A stretch of DNA of 64,000 bases from Papiliotrema nemorosa. Taxonomy: Eukaryota; Basidiomycota; Tremellomycetes; Tremellales; Rhynchogastremaceae. How positions within the stretch are numbered: position 1 is the first letter of the stretch; each line of letters starts with the position of its first letter. The DNA lies in contig JASKOT010000011.1 of NCBI GenBank assembly GCA_032158125.1, positions 62,001 through 126,000 of the forward strand, in the 5' to 3' direction. The position numbers and the translations under genes are program-made. Shown one piece after another: positions 20,602 to 33,558 of the stretch. The notes under the pieces are model-generated. The model was not told the DNA's origin, ran no database searches, and saw only the letters and a list, made by a program, of their open reading frames with translations.

Positions 20602-23485
20602 ATGGACGACGATCTCGAGCTGAATTTTGCTGTCTCGTCGACAGCTGATCGAGGAGCTATCGTCAAGCGACAGGCAGTACAAAAGGGAGGAAGATGGACT
20701 GATCGGTACGTACAATCTCCCCTTGATAGCTTGTAGATTGGACGAAAGGGCTAATAGATACAGAGCTAAATCGAGAAAGGATGCTCGGAAAGTAGTGAAG
20801 AGGCTCGATAGGGTTGGGCAAGCCACTACTACACCTGCTCAAGCTCTTGCACCCCCTCCTGCCGCGCCAGCGCCAGCACCCACACCCGTCTCAGCACCCA
20901 CAGCTCAATCCGCTACAACCTCATCCGCCGGTCCTTCATCATTCAAGGAACAGTCTTCGCCGGCCACAATTACTCGACCGCCAAGGCCGGCGAGTAACCC
21001 CTCGCCAGCTCAGAAACCTCGTCCGGCTCAAAGCAGTCAATTTTCAAGACCGTCCACTGCCCGAGTAGAGAAGGCTGTTGCTGCACGAGCACCTCGGGCG
21101 ACTCAGGTCAACTTTGACGATTACGATGTTGTCGACGCTAGCTCGATCGCCGGACCATCTCGACAACAACCATCCACTGCCACCGCTTCAGCCGCCAAAC
21201 CCAAAGCACCTCAATTCATCTCTTCCCTCTTCTCCGCTCAAGGTCTCCCTTCTGTCCCCTCAACATCCTCCACACCCATCCTTGGTGCACCCTCCAATGC
21301 ACCTCTCACCGGAGACACAAACACATTCCCCGGTATCGGCCTCGACCCTTTACTAGTCCATCACTTGACATCGAAGATGTCTCTCAAAGCGCCTACAGCT
21401 ATTCAGCGGAGCGCTCTACCGTTCATGCTGTCAGAGCCTCTCGATACGACTTTTAGAGACGAGTCTGAACGATTCAACGAGGCAAAATTGCGGGATGTCT
21501 TTATCCAATCCCAAACGGGATCTGGAAAGACGTTGACATATCTTTTACCGATCGTTCAAACGTTATTGCCATTATCGAGGTTGTCTTATATCGACAGATC
21601 AATAGGGACTTTGGCGATAGTACTAGCGCCGACGAGAGAATTGGCGCAGCAGATTGAGAAGGTCTTGGAGCAGATCTTGTCAATGGCATTATCGCTACCC
21701 GACTCGGATAACGATGAGATTTACACAAGGTGGCTCGTTTCGGGTCTTCTGACTGGTGGAGCGACGCGAACGCACGAAAAGGCTAGATTGAGGAAAGGAG
21801 TGCCGATATTGGTCTCGACGCCGGGAAGGTTATTGGATCATTTACAAAATACCAGTTCGTTCCAGTGTGCCAAGACGCTGTTTTTGGTACTGGATGAAGC
21901 GGATCGATTGATGGATCTTGGATTTGAAGAGACCATCCAAGGTATCATCAAGGCTCTAGATGGAAGGAGGAGGCTGGAGATTGCCGCGGAGAAGGAGATG
22001 GACGCGGTGGGAGGTGGAACGATGAGATGGCCGTTCTGGGGTCGAGGAAGGAGGACGGTTCTATGTTCGGCGACTGTCGACGCAAAGGTTGAAAGGCTGG
22101 CAGGCGCGGCATTGCATGATCCCATCGTCTTTCGCGGTGCAAGAGAGTTCGGCAACGGGAGTGACGAGACCAAAGAGGACAAGGTCAAGGCTTCTCTGGA
22201 TCCGAATGCTGTGGAATTACCCTCGACAGGCTTGGACAAGTTTACACCGCCCTCGCAACTTTCGCAAAAGTATGTCGTGGTACCTACAAAACTCCGCTTG
22301 GTCGCGTTGATTGCGCTCTTGCGGTCCATTATTGCGGGTGCGAATGACAGCGGCAACAAGGTGATTGTTTTCCTGAGCTCGACCGATGCCGTGGACTACC
22401 ATTGGAAATTGCTCGGATCAGCTCGAATGGATGGAACTGCGGAGACTATCGCGCCCGATACAGTCTCGCTCAACTCGCCCTTATTCAAGAATGCGACCAT
22501 ACAGCGATTACACGGATCCCTTCCCCTCGCTACTCGTCGATCTTCCTTGGCTGCATTTGCCGAGCCTTCGCCTAGCCCTGCCATCCTGCTGGCAACATCT
22601 GTTGCGTCTCGAGGTCTCGATCTCCCCTTGGTGAGGAGTGTTATTCAATATGATCTGCCAACGGAAGGAGGGGCGAACGAGTATGTCCATCGAGTGGGAC
22701 GAACAGCTCGAGCGGGTAAAGGTGGTGAGGCATGGGCATTGGTCGGACCCGCCGAAACGGGCTGGGTTGAATGGGTAGAGAACAAGATGGGTTCGGCCGA
22801 GGGGGACAAGGGCAAGGGGGTGACACTGGGTCAAGTGGGGGTCGAAGATGTTCTCAAGAAGGGCTTCGGAGGGAAGGGGTACGAATATGAGACGAGGGCT
22901 ACAGAGGTGCAATTGACTTTCGAGCGATGGGTCATTGCGGATGATCAGGTGAGTGGGCGTAGGATCCAAGGGGGATCAGAGTGCTGATGGGATCAGAACG
23001 CCGCTATGGCGAGAAAAGCGTTCGCTTCGTATGTACGAGCGTACTCTACGCACCCATTGGAAGAAAAGTCCTTCTTTCACACGAAATCGTTACATTTGGG
23101 ACATCTCGCCAAGGCATTCGCACTTCGTGAAGCCCCATCCGCCCTCACTCCGAGTATGCCCAAGGCCAAAACTCGCGGTGTCAAGACAAAGAATGCCGAC
23201 GGGACATTCATTGGTGCCAAGCGCAAAAGAGAAGATGAAGATGGAGAAGGTGAAGATGAAAAGACTGGTGGGAAAGAACGGTTGGCGAGAAACGAGACGG
23301 AGAGGAGAATGTACGAGGCTGTCCGAAAAGCTGGAAGAGCTGTCAAAGCGGGTGGTGCGCTTGGAGAGGTTGGTAAAGTTGGTGGGAAGGGTGGGAACGT
23401 CGGTAGGATGGGAGCTGGAGGTGCGGGTGACGAGTTTCAAGTCATGGGTGCGGACGAGATTGAGCGAATGGTCAAGAAGCGGTAG
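20602..23485 (+). CDS. DBP7: DEAD-box RNA helicase Dbp7 (DDX31-type)
   Basis: Three exons (20602-20705, 20764-22948, 22997-23485) give 925 residues. The start [11 protein letters not shown] is typical of Dbp7. Residues about 60-200 form a Pro/Ala/Ser-rich linker. The helicase core follows: Q-motif region, motif [16 protein letters not shown] (about 280), Ia APTRELAQQ, Ib [26 protein letters not shown] (about 410), III SATVD (about 470), V ASRGLDLP and [12 protein letters not shown] (about 677). The C-terminal extension ([20 protein letters not shown]) is the Dbp7/DDX31 tail, followed by a Lys/Gly-rich end. It is a nucleolar ATPase for 60S pre-ribosome assembly. Last introns are GTGAGT...CAG; all joins preserve frame. 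Confidence 0.93.
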
Positions 23486-23810
23486 ATGCGGTAGTTGCTG
23501 TATTTGTGAGATCAAGAAGATTGCGCTGTATGCATGTACCGATTCGATCACCTTTTATCGGTCATGATGGTCTCTACGAACCTGTTGCGTCCTATCGCAG
23601 AGGCGTTTTGCGCACGACTATGATGCACCCAGATGGGTGTATGGATTGTGTCTTCGGAGTCCGAAGGGATGATCTGAACTTTCCAGATCTCGATGACCCA
23701 CGGGCTTTACTCGCCGACGTCTTGTCGCCTTCTTCGACACGTTTATCTCATCCACTGCACTTCGTCTAGCTTGCTCCTCCTTTTATCGAGAGTAAGAAGC
23801 CATTCTCGGC
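23486..23810. other. Intergenic region
   Basis: About 325 bases between DBP7 and the acyl-CoA synthetase on the same strand. I see no coding sequence, repeat or RNA gene. Confidence 0.4.
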
Positions 23811-26665
23811 ATGTTTGGTCTGTTCGGGAAGAAGACGGCGACGGTCAGGTCGAAGTCCGATCCGACTGTTTACAGATCATACTTATCCCCGGATGAGCTG
23901 GTGACATTGCCTGCAGGGGATGAGGTCCAAACTATGGGCGACATCTTCGCCTACACTGTGTGTTCTCCTTCTGTTTCAGTGCTGACACCAGGCCAAGAAG
24001 TATGGAAACAAAGTCGCATGCTCCTATCGGGACGTGGTGGATGTCGTCGAGGAGAAGAAGACGGTGACTACGGCTGATGGGCCGACAGAGAAGACTTGGA
24101 AGTAGTGAGTCACCACACCGCGCATATCCTCACCTACCGAGCGTGCCTTCTTAGGTAGGCTAGATCAGTGCTGAACTCCAGCTTTACGCTTTCAGAACCA
24201 AAAGCATTGACCCATAATCAACTCGACAAGCTCGTCACTCAGATCACCTCGGCCTTGCTTCACCTCTCCATCACTTCCCCCTCCACACCCTTGGCTTCCC
24301 GCCCTCGTGCAAGCATCTACGCCGACACAAGTCTGAATTGGCAACTCTTCTCTCAGGCATTCGCGCGTCTCGGTATAGTCATCACCACGGCGTACACTAC
24401 CCTCGGCGAAGAAGGTCTCTTAACGAGTTTGGTAGAGCCCAATGTGGAAATCATCTTCTGCGGTGAAGGACAGCTGGAGATGGTCTCGAAGGTCATCGAA
24501 AAGGCGACAAGGGTGAAATGGGTGGTGTATGATACTCAACATCAAGTCAATCAGGTACATATCGTTTCACTCTTGCTGACATCATCCGGCCATCACATTC
24601 CTGACTGATTGGCTATGCCAAGGCTGAGATGTAGGCTGCTGTAAATAAGATATCCCAAGTAGTCGAAAGCAGGGGAGGTAGAGCATTGACGGTGAAAGAG
24701 GTGTTGCAGATCGGACAGGATAATGCGGAAGGGAAAGAGGAGATGGGAGAGAGGCCGAAGAAGGATGACCTCTTTTGCATCATGTACACTTCGGGCTCGA
24801 CAGGTGCGCCAAAGGGGGTCTTGTTGACACATGGGAATATGATTGCCTCATGTGAGTCTGCATAAAACCCTCTAAAATGCCGTCGTTAGCTGACGGGTAG
24901 TGGCTGGGGCAACGAGATTGTGGGGGAAATATGTCGACAAGAAGTCAGACCTCTTGTTGGCTTACTTACCTCTGGCGCATATACTGGAGCAGGCGAGCAG
25001 CTTCGCAGATCTGTTTCGGAACCTCACTAAGATTTCAGTTCCTCGAGTTCACCTTTTATCTTCTCGGGGTTCAAATCGGTTATGCCACAGTCAAGACCTT
25101 GCTGGATGATTCCGTCAGAGACTGTAAAGGGGACTTTGCAGCATACAAACCTGTTTGTCATCGTTCTTTTCTGCCATGAGCCCGCAAAGATGTCATTTGA
25201 CCAGTGCAGACACTGATAGGTGGCGTGCCGGCGATTTACGAGATGATCAGGTAGGTTTACCTCACGTTTTGAGCCTTAGCTGATGTGGCAGAAAGGGCAT
25301 GATGAAGAAAATTGCGGATGCTGGACCTGCTGTTGGAGCAGTATTCGGACTGGCTGTCAAAGGCAAACAGACATTACCATGGCCTTTCAACGCGGTGATT
25401 GACAAGGTGTTGTTTGCTCGGGTAAAACAAGCCACGGGAGGTCGATTGCGTCTGGCCGTCTGTGGAGGTTAGCTCTCGGGTTTTGTACTCCGATATGAGT
25501 TGACCGTGCAGGTGGTGCGCTCAGCAAAGAGACACAAAAGTTCCTGGGCACTGTTCTGGCTCCTATGATGCAGGGTGAGTGATAATGCCTCTTGCTTGCT
25601 TACAAACAGGCTACGGTCTAACCGAGACTTGCGGAATGGCGACTATCACTACACCTGAATTCTGGATGCTAGGGAGCGTCGGGACTTTAGGCCCATCGTG
25701 CGAGTTGAAGCTTGCAGGTGAGATCTCCTTCACACGAAATGACCAGACTGACGCGATAGATCAACCCGAGTTGGGCTATCTTTCGACGAACACTCCGCCA
25801 CAAGGTGAAGTTTGGTTGCGAGGACCAAACATCTTCAAGGGATATTTTGAACGACCTGAGCTGGACGCTGCAAGCTTCACAGAGGATGGGTGGTTCAAGA
25901 CGGGTGACATTGGTCAGGTGCGATATATATACTATAGGATGAAGTGATGGCTTATGATAGATCGAATCGAATGGTACACTCACCATCGTCGACCGTACCA
26001 AACATCTGGTGAGTTGAAGTGCCGCGTTGTCCGTCCTTGTCGGTGCAAGCTCAACATACTAGATCAAGCTGGCGAATGGGGAGTATTTGGCTCTTGATCG
26101 TGCCGAGTCGGTCTACAAGGCATGCGGTATGTCCTAGTTCCCACCGACGAAATCACTAATGAGCCCAGATGTCACCATGATGCTGTGTCTGGTGGCACCT
26201 CCTCTCGCCGATCGACCAGTGGCAGTCGTATACCCCGTGAGTGACCTTGTATGGTGCAAGCTGACTTCAAGCACGAAGGCAACCTACGTCATCACCTCGC
26301 TGCGGCTGGCATACCATCGGGAGGATCGCCAAGCGACTGGGTGAAGAATGCTGAAGTCAAGCGATACATCTTGGAGGCAATGAGGGAGACAGCCAAGATT
26401 GGCGGACTGAACAAGTCGGAACTCATCCGGGATGTCGTATTGACCCCTGAGGAATGGTCAGTGAACTGCTGCGTTATGTCTCCACTTAGCTGACTGGCTA
26501 GGAGCCCGGACAACAAGATGCTGACGCCGACGATGAAGCTGAATCGACCAGAGATTGCGAAGCAATACGCGAAGGACATTGAGGTGAGTGATGATTGGGC
26601 GCTTGCCTTGACTGATCTCCGCACATCCGGCTGCAGCTGATGGCCAGGCTGCTTACGCTGGGTGA
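23811..26665 (+). CDS. FAA1: Long-chain acyl-CoA synthetase (FAA1/FAA4-type)
   Basis: About 15 exons encode roughly 690 residues. It activates long-chain fatty acids to acyl-CoA with ATP. Motifs in order: [15 protein letters not shown]; the AMP-binding loop [62 protein letters not shown]; the region [15 protein letters not shown] and [15 protein letters not shown]; and [18 protein letters not shown], the FACS signature. C-terminus [20 protein letters not shown] then EAAYAG, as in fungal Faa proteins. The stop at 26663-26665 comes from a last small exon after a CCAG acceptor. One intron (24993-25038) has a GC donor. The short N-terminus MFGLFGKK lacks an obvious presequence. FAA1 versus FAA4 cannot be separated here. 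Confidence 0.92.
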
Positions 26666-27038
26666 TAGGGGAACCATATCATAATGAAATTGTAATCCAA
26701 CAAATTCCTACGGCGAGCGATGTAACGTTTCCCTGATGTCTTCCGGCCGTATAATGGTCCATTGGCAGTCATCCCTCTGAAACACCGAACAGAGCTGCTG
26801 ATCGTCCAGCCTCGCTGATCGAGCACCCTTTGGCAAAGGAAGACTGACGTACCTTTTGATCCAGGTGATGAGATGATACACTGTTTCAGCGGAACAAAGG
26901 GATGCTGAGGTCAAATCATGTCCTGGTGCTCGCTCGACTACGCAGTGACTTTCGGTTCAATACTTCAATTTTGTCAAGCTAGCGGAGTGTCAGACTCGAT
27001 TTTGACTTTACAAACATCGGCAGGCAATATCGCATGCC
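26666..27038. other. Intergenic region
   Basis: About 370 bases between the acyl-CoA synthetase and the glycosyltransferase. It is mildly AT-rich. A GGTTCAATAC at about 26954 is only a poor tRNA B-box match and has no partner A-box or foldable stem that I can see. Confidence 0.4.
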
Positions 27039-28454
27039 ATGGGTCTTCCAAGCGACCTGATGAACACTAGATGGTTGACACGGCGTCAAACAATGACCCT
27101 AGGCCTACTGGCTTTAGTCCTGCTTTCCATCGTCCTAGTACAGCTCTTCGAGCTCTCACCGGCCATCACGCTTCCAACAATACACTTCGCTCAGAGCAGT
27201 CAAGGTGACCAACTTGATATCGTACATCAATACAAAATCAACCACCTTCCCGTCCAAGAGCCCGAAGAACGACCTCCTCCTGCATTTGTCCTGGACCCTC
27301 AACAGTATGCGGACACGAAGCGCGTCGTGTCCATACCACCCTTCACGGCCTTCGACCCTGTCATGCCCAAGGCGCAGGGAATGGTCGTGCCGAACATCAT
27401 CCACTATGTCTGGCTCGACGCAAAGTCGGACCTCAAGTTGACATTTTCCCAGTATTTGGCAATGAAGTCTGTCATTGAGCGTCAAAAACCCGACAAGGTG
27501 TACATGTGAGTCGTACGCCACAGCAGGACGACCATGCATGGCAGCGGCTGATATCAGACACTGTAATGTGGAACCGCATGGAGTGTGGTGGGCCGCTATC
27601 AGGGATAAATTCGTGGTGAACAATATTCAGTTCCCGAATGAAGTATACGGTCGTCCTATTATCGAGTTTGCCCATCGGTCGGATATCCTAAGGATATTGA
27701 TTCTGGAGGACATGGGAGGAATCTACCTCGACAGTGACATTTTCCTGTGAGCACAGCCTCCCCCGTTCATTATCAACATCAGAGAGTATGCGGCTGATCA
27801 GAAGCGTAAGACCCTTGGACGACCTCTTATACGCCCCTTTCACAATGGGTCAAGCGTGGCCCGGTTGTCTGTGGAACAGTATCATCCTCTCCGCTCCCCA
27901 CGCTTCCTTTCTCGACCGCTTCAAAACGCTATATCGTCAATTCAACCCTGACGATTGGGTAGAAACGAGCAGTATACGTCCTGCGGAACTGGCAAGTTGG
28001 TTCCCTGATGAGATCCAAGTGGTAGATACCAATGGGTTTTTCGCCCCGGATTGGAACCATAATGAGATCTATGAGCCCGGAGGGGAATATGACTTTTTTG
28101 CGACGGGTCAATACACGTGAGTACCAATTTCCCCATCCTCCATCAGACATCACTTCTGCTAGACTATCGAGTGGTGAAAGAAGAAGGAGAATGAAGAGAT
28201 GTTGAGTGAAATGCTCACCCCAGGTATCATGGCTGGAACCATTTCACAGGATGGAGGCAGCTACGATCGATCAACCCGAGAGATGTCTTGACGGTGGATT
28301 CGAGCTTCAACCGGATGGTCAAAGAGTGAGACAGCTGTCTTCGATTCGTCGGTATCCCAGAGCTGACGATCGTAGCCTGGTGACGGACAAGGATGTCGAG
28401 CTGTGGGAGTCATTATCCGACCTGGATAAATATGAGGACACGACTCATGGTTGA
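27039..28454 (+). CDS. Type II membrane glycosyltransferase with DXD motif (GT32-like)
   Basis: Five exons give about 383 residues: 27039-27505, 27558-27746, a third to the ACGTGAGT donor near 28117, a fourth ending at 28324, and a fifth ending at the stop 28452-28454. Residues about 18-40 form a signal anchor (TMTLGLLALVLLSIVLVQL) after a short basic cytosolic tail, so the catalytic part faces the Golgi lumen. Domain: VPNIIHYVWLDAKSDLKL, then HRSDILRILILEDMGGIY, and the nucleotide-sugar/metal motif YLDSDIF with LSVRPLDDL, typical of the Gly_transf_sug family (Och1-like). The end YHGWNHFTGWRQL is conserved in this group. Donor and acceptor sugar are unknown. The last exon (DLVTDKDVELWESL) is chosen because its splice keeps frame past a TGA at 28327. 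Confidence 0.85.
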
Positions 28455-28805
28455 TGACCATAGGCTCGATGCATCAGTAGTAAACCGCATCAGTTTATTC
28501 CATACTCGCCTTGAGGTTCAGCTATGTTTAGGTTCAAGAGAGTGACCGCAATGGGTTCATAGGGGGAGCAGAGTAGAGAGAGTGCCACGTGGATTCTATT
28601 GTAGCTTGGCGCGAAAGGGGTAAAAAGGGGGAGGCGAGGCGCGTCTGGGCCCATTTCTCTTTGCACCCCCCACACCTTTGACGACCGACAACAACGACCA
28701 ATCTCGACAACACTGTCGATCCTTTCACCTTGGATACTGCTATCGACCTCAGTGGGACTTGAAAATCGGACTGGATCCTAAGATTGTATAGTTGTTGTAC
28801 CCAAC
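28455..28805. promoter_or_regulatory. Upstream region of the NIPA-type gene with CACGTG
   Basis: About 350 bases between two plus-strand genes. A CACGTG lies at 28586-28591, about 215 bases before the ATG at 28806. The stretch at 28610-28670 is G-rich on the plus strand. Confidence 0.4.
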
Positions 28806-30661
28806 ATGGCGGAAGATTTGGTCACGGAAAAGTATATCGGACTGGGTTTGGCATTAGGCGGGACATTTCTTATTGGGTAAATATGGGTCTTTGGGAGTAT
28901 GATATACATGACTGACAGTGTAGATCCAGTTTTATCATTACGAAAAAGGTGTGTCTCTTGGACGCAGTGGAAGAAGAGGCGGAGCTGATTTAGGAGGGAC
29001 TGATTGATGCTGCGAAGCAGGAACAATGGGGGAGAGCGAATGGAGCTTCGAAAAATGCTTGTAAGTGATGTTCAATCACACGACCAGTAGCGGAGGTACC
29101 TCGTCGAGGGGGCTAGATTCGAGAGACAGGGCTCGAGATGGTTGTCTAGAGTGGGCCACTGATGCGCAGCCGATGACCTGGCTTACCTGCGCAATCCTAT
29201 ATGGTGGGCCGGTATGATAACAAGTAAGTCTACCTCCTCTCGATCTTTGGATAGCTGCTGATGATATCAGTGGTAGTAGGCGAGGGTGTGTTCTAGCTCT
29301 CACACTAAAGATACATGTCTGATAGTAACAGTTGCCAACTTTGCTGCGTACACATTTGCCCCGGCAATCTTGGTGACCCCGTTAGGAGCTATGAGTGTGA
29401 TCATCGGGTACGTATGGCATTCTTCCGTACGAAACAACCGCTGATGGCCTAGAGCCATTTTGGCTTCTTTTTTGCTAGATGAGAAATTGGGGAGGTTAGG
29501 TGTCTGCGGTTGTGCATCGTGTATCGTATGTCTTTCGCCCACCACACCGCATTTTCACCCCGAGACGCCTTATCTTGCGCCGCAATGTGCCCTGACGACC
29601 AGATCGGATCAGTCATCATTGTTCTACACGCACCATCAGATAAAGAAGTCGAAACAGTCGACGAGATTCTCGATCATGCCGCGAGATTCCCATTCTTGTG
29701 CTATCTCGCATTTGTAGCCGTCTTTGCGACGTATATGATCTATCGGGTGGTACCTACGCACGGAACCAAGACGCCTTTGGTGTACCTCTCCATCTGCTCT
29801 TTGGTCGGAAGTGTGTCCGTCATGGCTATCAAGGTGGGTCAAGTGGTTTGGATGGGTGATTGATGGGCAGGGATTCGGTGTTGCGTTGAAATTGACTTTT
29901 GCGGGCAACAACCAGTTGACACATATGAGCACGTACATTTTCGGTGTTGTTGTGGTCGGCTGCATCCTGGTTCAGATGGTCAGTTGGCGTTTATATGCCC
30001 CTGGCAGAGCTGACGGGTAGAACTACTTTAACAAAGCTCTAGACACCTTTTCCACCAACGTGTAGGTCTAGCAAACACTCAAAGATCTTTGGCTGAGTAG
30101 CAGTGTGAATCCAATATACTATGTCGGATTCACCACATGCACCATCGTCGCCTCGGCTATCCTTTTCCAAGGGTTCAACACCACCGGAGGGGTCAACACC
30201 ATTTCCCTTATTTGTGGCTTCTTGGTCATCTTCATGGGTGTCTACCTTCTCAACATCTCTCGTCAGGCCGAACCGCCACACCACCACGCATCGCTCGAAT
30301 CGGGACTTATGAGTATGTTGCTTTTCGCTTGCACCTCGTCAGGCTAATGATAGACCCCCGAATGAGCATGTCTGGGAGATTATCACACGACTCTAATGGT
30401 CCACAAGTGTGGAACTACGCTTCAGTCCCATCAGGAGCCAATTATGGTCCGGATGGATCGTTGCACTCCGCAGGACACGGTAGACGGTCTTCCATCTATA
30501 GAGCGCAAAACTCCACCCTCTTCTCGGCGTTCGAAGAAGGGGAAAGTGTGGCTCTCAGCGATCTGCCGGAAGAGGACGAAGGGAGCGATGGCGAGATGAG
30601 GAGAGATGGGAGGGATGGAGCTCAAGGGAGGAGTTTGATCGGCAAGAACTCTAGTAGGTAA
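28806..30661 (+). CDS. NIPA-family magnesium transporter
   Basis: About 11 exons encode roughly 430 residues with nine hydrophobic helices. The start [19 protein letters not shown] enters the first helix. Family motifs: [27 protein letters not shown], then [19 protein letters not shown] with ALSVIIGAI-type sequence ([19 protein letters not shown]), the segment [19 protein letters not shown], and [18 protein letters not shown]. These are diagnostic of NIPA1/NIPA2 magnesium transporters of plasma and endosomal membranes. The C-terminal tail (about 110 residues) is cytosolic, Ser-rich and acidic, with no recognised motif. Introns are 40-110 nt and each is supported by frame, for example the one joining FLIG to SSFIITKK. 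Confidence 0.9.
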
Positions 30662-30882
30662 TCAGGACGGTTCGTCTCTTTGGCACTGTTTCGGAGTAGT
30701 CTTTGCATGCGCTGAAAATGTGCACATGCAAGAATATAGAGCGTGGAGTGAACCGGGGGGTGTATCTCCCTTGATGTATGCATTTATACACTATCTGTAC
30801 TCCATCAGTCGTAAAAGGCATCATAAGAATCATCCCGACATCCCATTGTCGACTCCAAACCCATCACTCTGCGAGCGCTCGT

Positions 30883-33476
30883 CTATAACATCTCAATCCT
30901 CCTCCTTTCCTGCCTCGTCCTCTCTTCCCATTTCTCAATCATCTCCTCCCCTTGCTTCTGCATGACTCGCCTCCTTTTCTCAAACTCTAGCCTGACGAGC
31001 TGTTCCAACGTCATACTCTTCTGGTCCTCCGTCATTGGTCGCCTGAGGTTCTTCTCCATGTCTTCCACGACGAAATTGAGCAGAATGTCATCCATGACTG
31101 TTCGAGCTTGTACCGCGCCCTGTGCGACAGATTTGTCCAGTTGATCCCGAGATAAAGAGGCGTGCGGACTCGCTCGAGCGGGTTTCGAGGTCGCTTGGGA
31201 TCGAGCCCGAGGCGTAGTATCTGCGTTTTCGTCCTGTCCGCCTGACGCTGCGGGGGCGGAATTGGGGAATGGAGACGAGGGTGGGATATTGGCGAATCGC
31301 TCGAGTTGGGTCAAAGCCGCAGGTTGGGACTCGACGGGCGATTTCTTGCCTGACCTGGAGGAAGATGACTTTGATTTAGACATAGTGGCCGGTTCTTCCA
31401 CTTCCACTTGAACCCCCGAAGCTCGTTCTACCTCGCTACGACTCGACGGCTTGCTGTTCTTCTTGACCACTTTCTCCACGACAGCCGAGCTCTTAGTGGA
31501 AGATTTGGACGATTTGCTCGATGTGGACCGCGACGTGGCTTGAGATGTCGGTCGGGAAGCCTGAGACTGAGCTTGGGGCATATCGACATCCGCATCCTCG
31601 ACTGCTATGTCGGTGTCCTTCTCCACCTCGGCATCTGCTGCGGACTTTGTCTTCTTGGATTTGCTCGACTTGGGCTTGACCGTCTCTCTCCTTTCCTTCG
31701 TCCTGCTAGATTTCGACTTTGCTGCGTCCGTATCCACAGCTTCGTTCGTGTCGGTCTCCACTTCTTCGACAGGCTCGACAACCGCTTTGGACGCTTTTGT
31801 CTTTCTCTCCGCGCGCTTGACCCTCTTGGGCATCTCTGCGTCCGAAGTCTTCTCCTTGTCGATTGCCATCTCGACCTCACTTGGCGCACCATCGTCCACA
31901 TGATTCTCCGTGTTCTTGATCTCTTTGGATTTTTTCGATGTGGAGCGGATAGACTTTGACTTGGACTTAGACTTGGGCGCTTCTTTCTCGCCGTCCGCAG
32001 GAACATCCAGCACCTCAACCTCGTTCTCGACTTGCAGCTCCGAGGGTGCTGAAGCTGCCTTCTGAGTCTGTCGCCTGGCTCGAGTGGAGGTCGATTTAGA
32101 TGGCTGACTCGCTGTCGCTCTGATGGGAACCTCTTCATCGACCTCAGATTCCGCCGGTGCAGGTTGAGACTGGCTCTTCTGTGTGATTGTCTTCCGCCCG
32201 GCCGTCTTCCTCGTGCCTTTCTTGGACCGCTCAGATGTGAATCGCTGCTCAGATTCAGGCTCAGGCTCCTCGACCACACTCTCCATGGCTGTGTCCGCCA
32301 CACTCTCCATGTCGTCCTCCTTGTTTTTTCCCTTGCCTCGAGTTCGGGTACTCCTCTTTGGTCCAACCGGCTCCTCCGCCGCTGAGTCCTCTACAACACT
32401 GGCGGCTGCATCATCTGTCTCTGCTGTCGACACAGCTGTCTTGCCTCGACCCTTCGCCGGTACTCGTTTACGTGGTTTGGCCTGCGAAGTGGATGCCTCG
32501 GGTTGTTGGCTGGCGTCGTCCTCCTCGATCGGCCGATCTTCTTGCTGAGATTCCACAGCTCTTGTGACTCTGCGTATTAGTTCCCTGCCGGTTGAACCAT
32601 GTCATAAAGACTCACCGTTTTGTCGTCTTCCTTCTTCCCTTGGTAGCCTGCAATGTTAGCCTGTGACATTGAATAGGGAGAAGGAGTGCGCACAGGTTTG
32701 GCTTGAGAAGCTGATCCGCCTTCCACTTCAGCCACAAAGAAAGGACACCTTGGCGATTTTTTCTGGTGGATCGTCCTGCACATGAGCTCTTGCTGTCGTC
32801 AATGTGTGTCCCGGCTCACATCGGATCATCATCCGCTTCCCATCCTTCCACAGAGTAATCGCAGAACGGGCACAAGACCGCGTCAGTGGAACCGCTCGAT
32901 GGGGTGTATATGAACCCAGCCTCGCATAACTGAATGATCAGCATCATACGGATGGGTTACAGCTTATTCAGGCACCTTCTCCACTGTCGGTCCCCATCCA
33001 GCTCGCGCCTTGTGTGGCCAGGCTTTCATGTATGTTGTTCCCCTGAACGATATGCTCTCCTCTGACGAAGGTAGACTCTCAATAGTCTTCCACGTCCAAC
33101 TAATCATCAGCGCCCATACTGAACCACATCCGGCGACTCACTCTGTCCCTCGCTTTTTATGCACCATAGCACCACAGACAAACTCTGCCCAAGCACAATG
33201 ACCCCTCTTCATATGTTCTTCAAACGGATCATCTTCCTCGTCCCATCCACCTAATTTCAGCCCGCACAAGAAGCAAGTACAAGTATCGAACGATTCCTCG
33301 TCTGAGCCTGGAGAATGGAAGAACCCCGCATTGGCAAGGTTCGATGGGGTTAGGTGGGGGAATCGGGAGGGGGATAAGGGGAATGCGGGTTTGATTTTGG
33401 ATTTCGGTTTGAGGATCGCGTTGAACGAGTCGACTCGAGCGTCCAGATTGATCATGCTTGGCGTCGAGGACGACAT
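30883..33476 (-). CDS. BIR1: Two-BIR chromosomal passenger protein Bir1 (survivin family)
   Basis: About 7 exons on the minus strand encode roughly 780 residues. ATG at 33476 (MSSSTPSMINLDARVDSF). First BIR domain (about residues 35-105): LANAGFFHSPG, then CFLCGLKLGGWDEEDDPFEE and HMKRGHCAWA. Second BIR (about 125-200): LCEAGFIYTPS, then CPFCDYSVEGWEADDDPMT and IHQKKSPRCPFF, with the zinc pattern C-x2-C-x16-H-x6-C. The long middle (about 220-650) is disordered, Lys/Ser/Glu-rich, with AT-hook-like KGRGK motifs. The C-terminal helix (ARTVMDDILLNFVVEDME, then EQLVRLEFEKRRRVMQKQ) fits the INCENP/Sli15-interacting end of fungal Bir1. It acts with Aurora B at centromeres. Head to head with uL23m over 252 bp. 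Confidence 0.88.
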
Positions 33477-33558
33477 GGCGGCTTATGCTGATTCGGCTGC
33501 CTTTCTAGTGCAGTGGGCAGGTCTTGTGTGAACCTCGAGAGCCCGATGAGATGGGTGA

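Noticed and set aside
26951..26961. GGTTCAATAC as a tRNA B-box
   Set aside because: It departs from the B-box consensus, and no A-box or cloverleaf pairing is found around it.
31605..32366. 253-codon minus-strand frame inside BIR1
   Set aside because: It is the shifted reading of the Lys/Ser/Glu-rich BIR1 exon; low-complexity codons keep alternate frames open.
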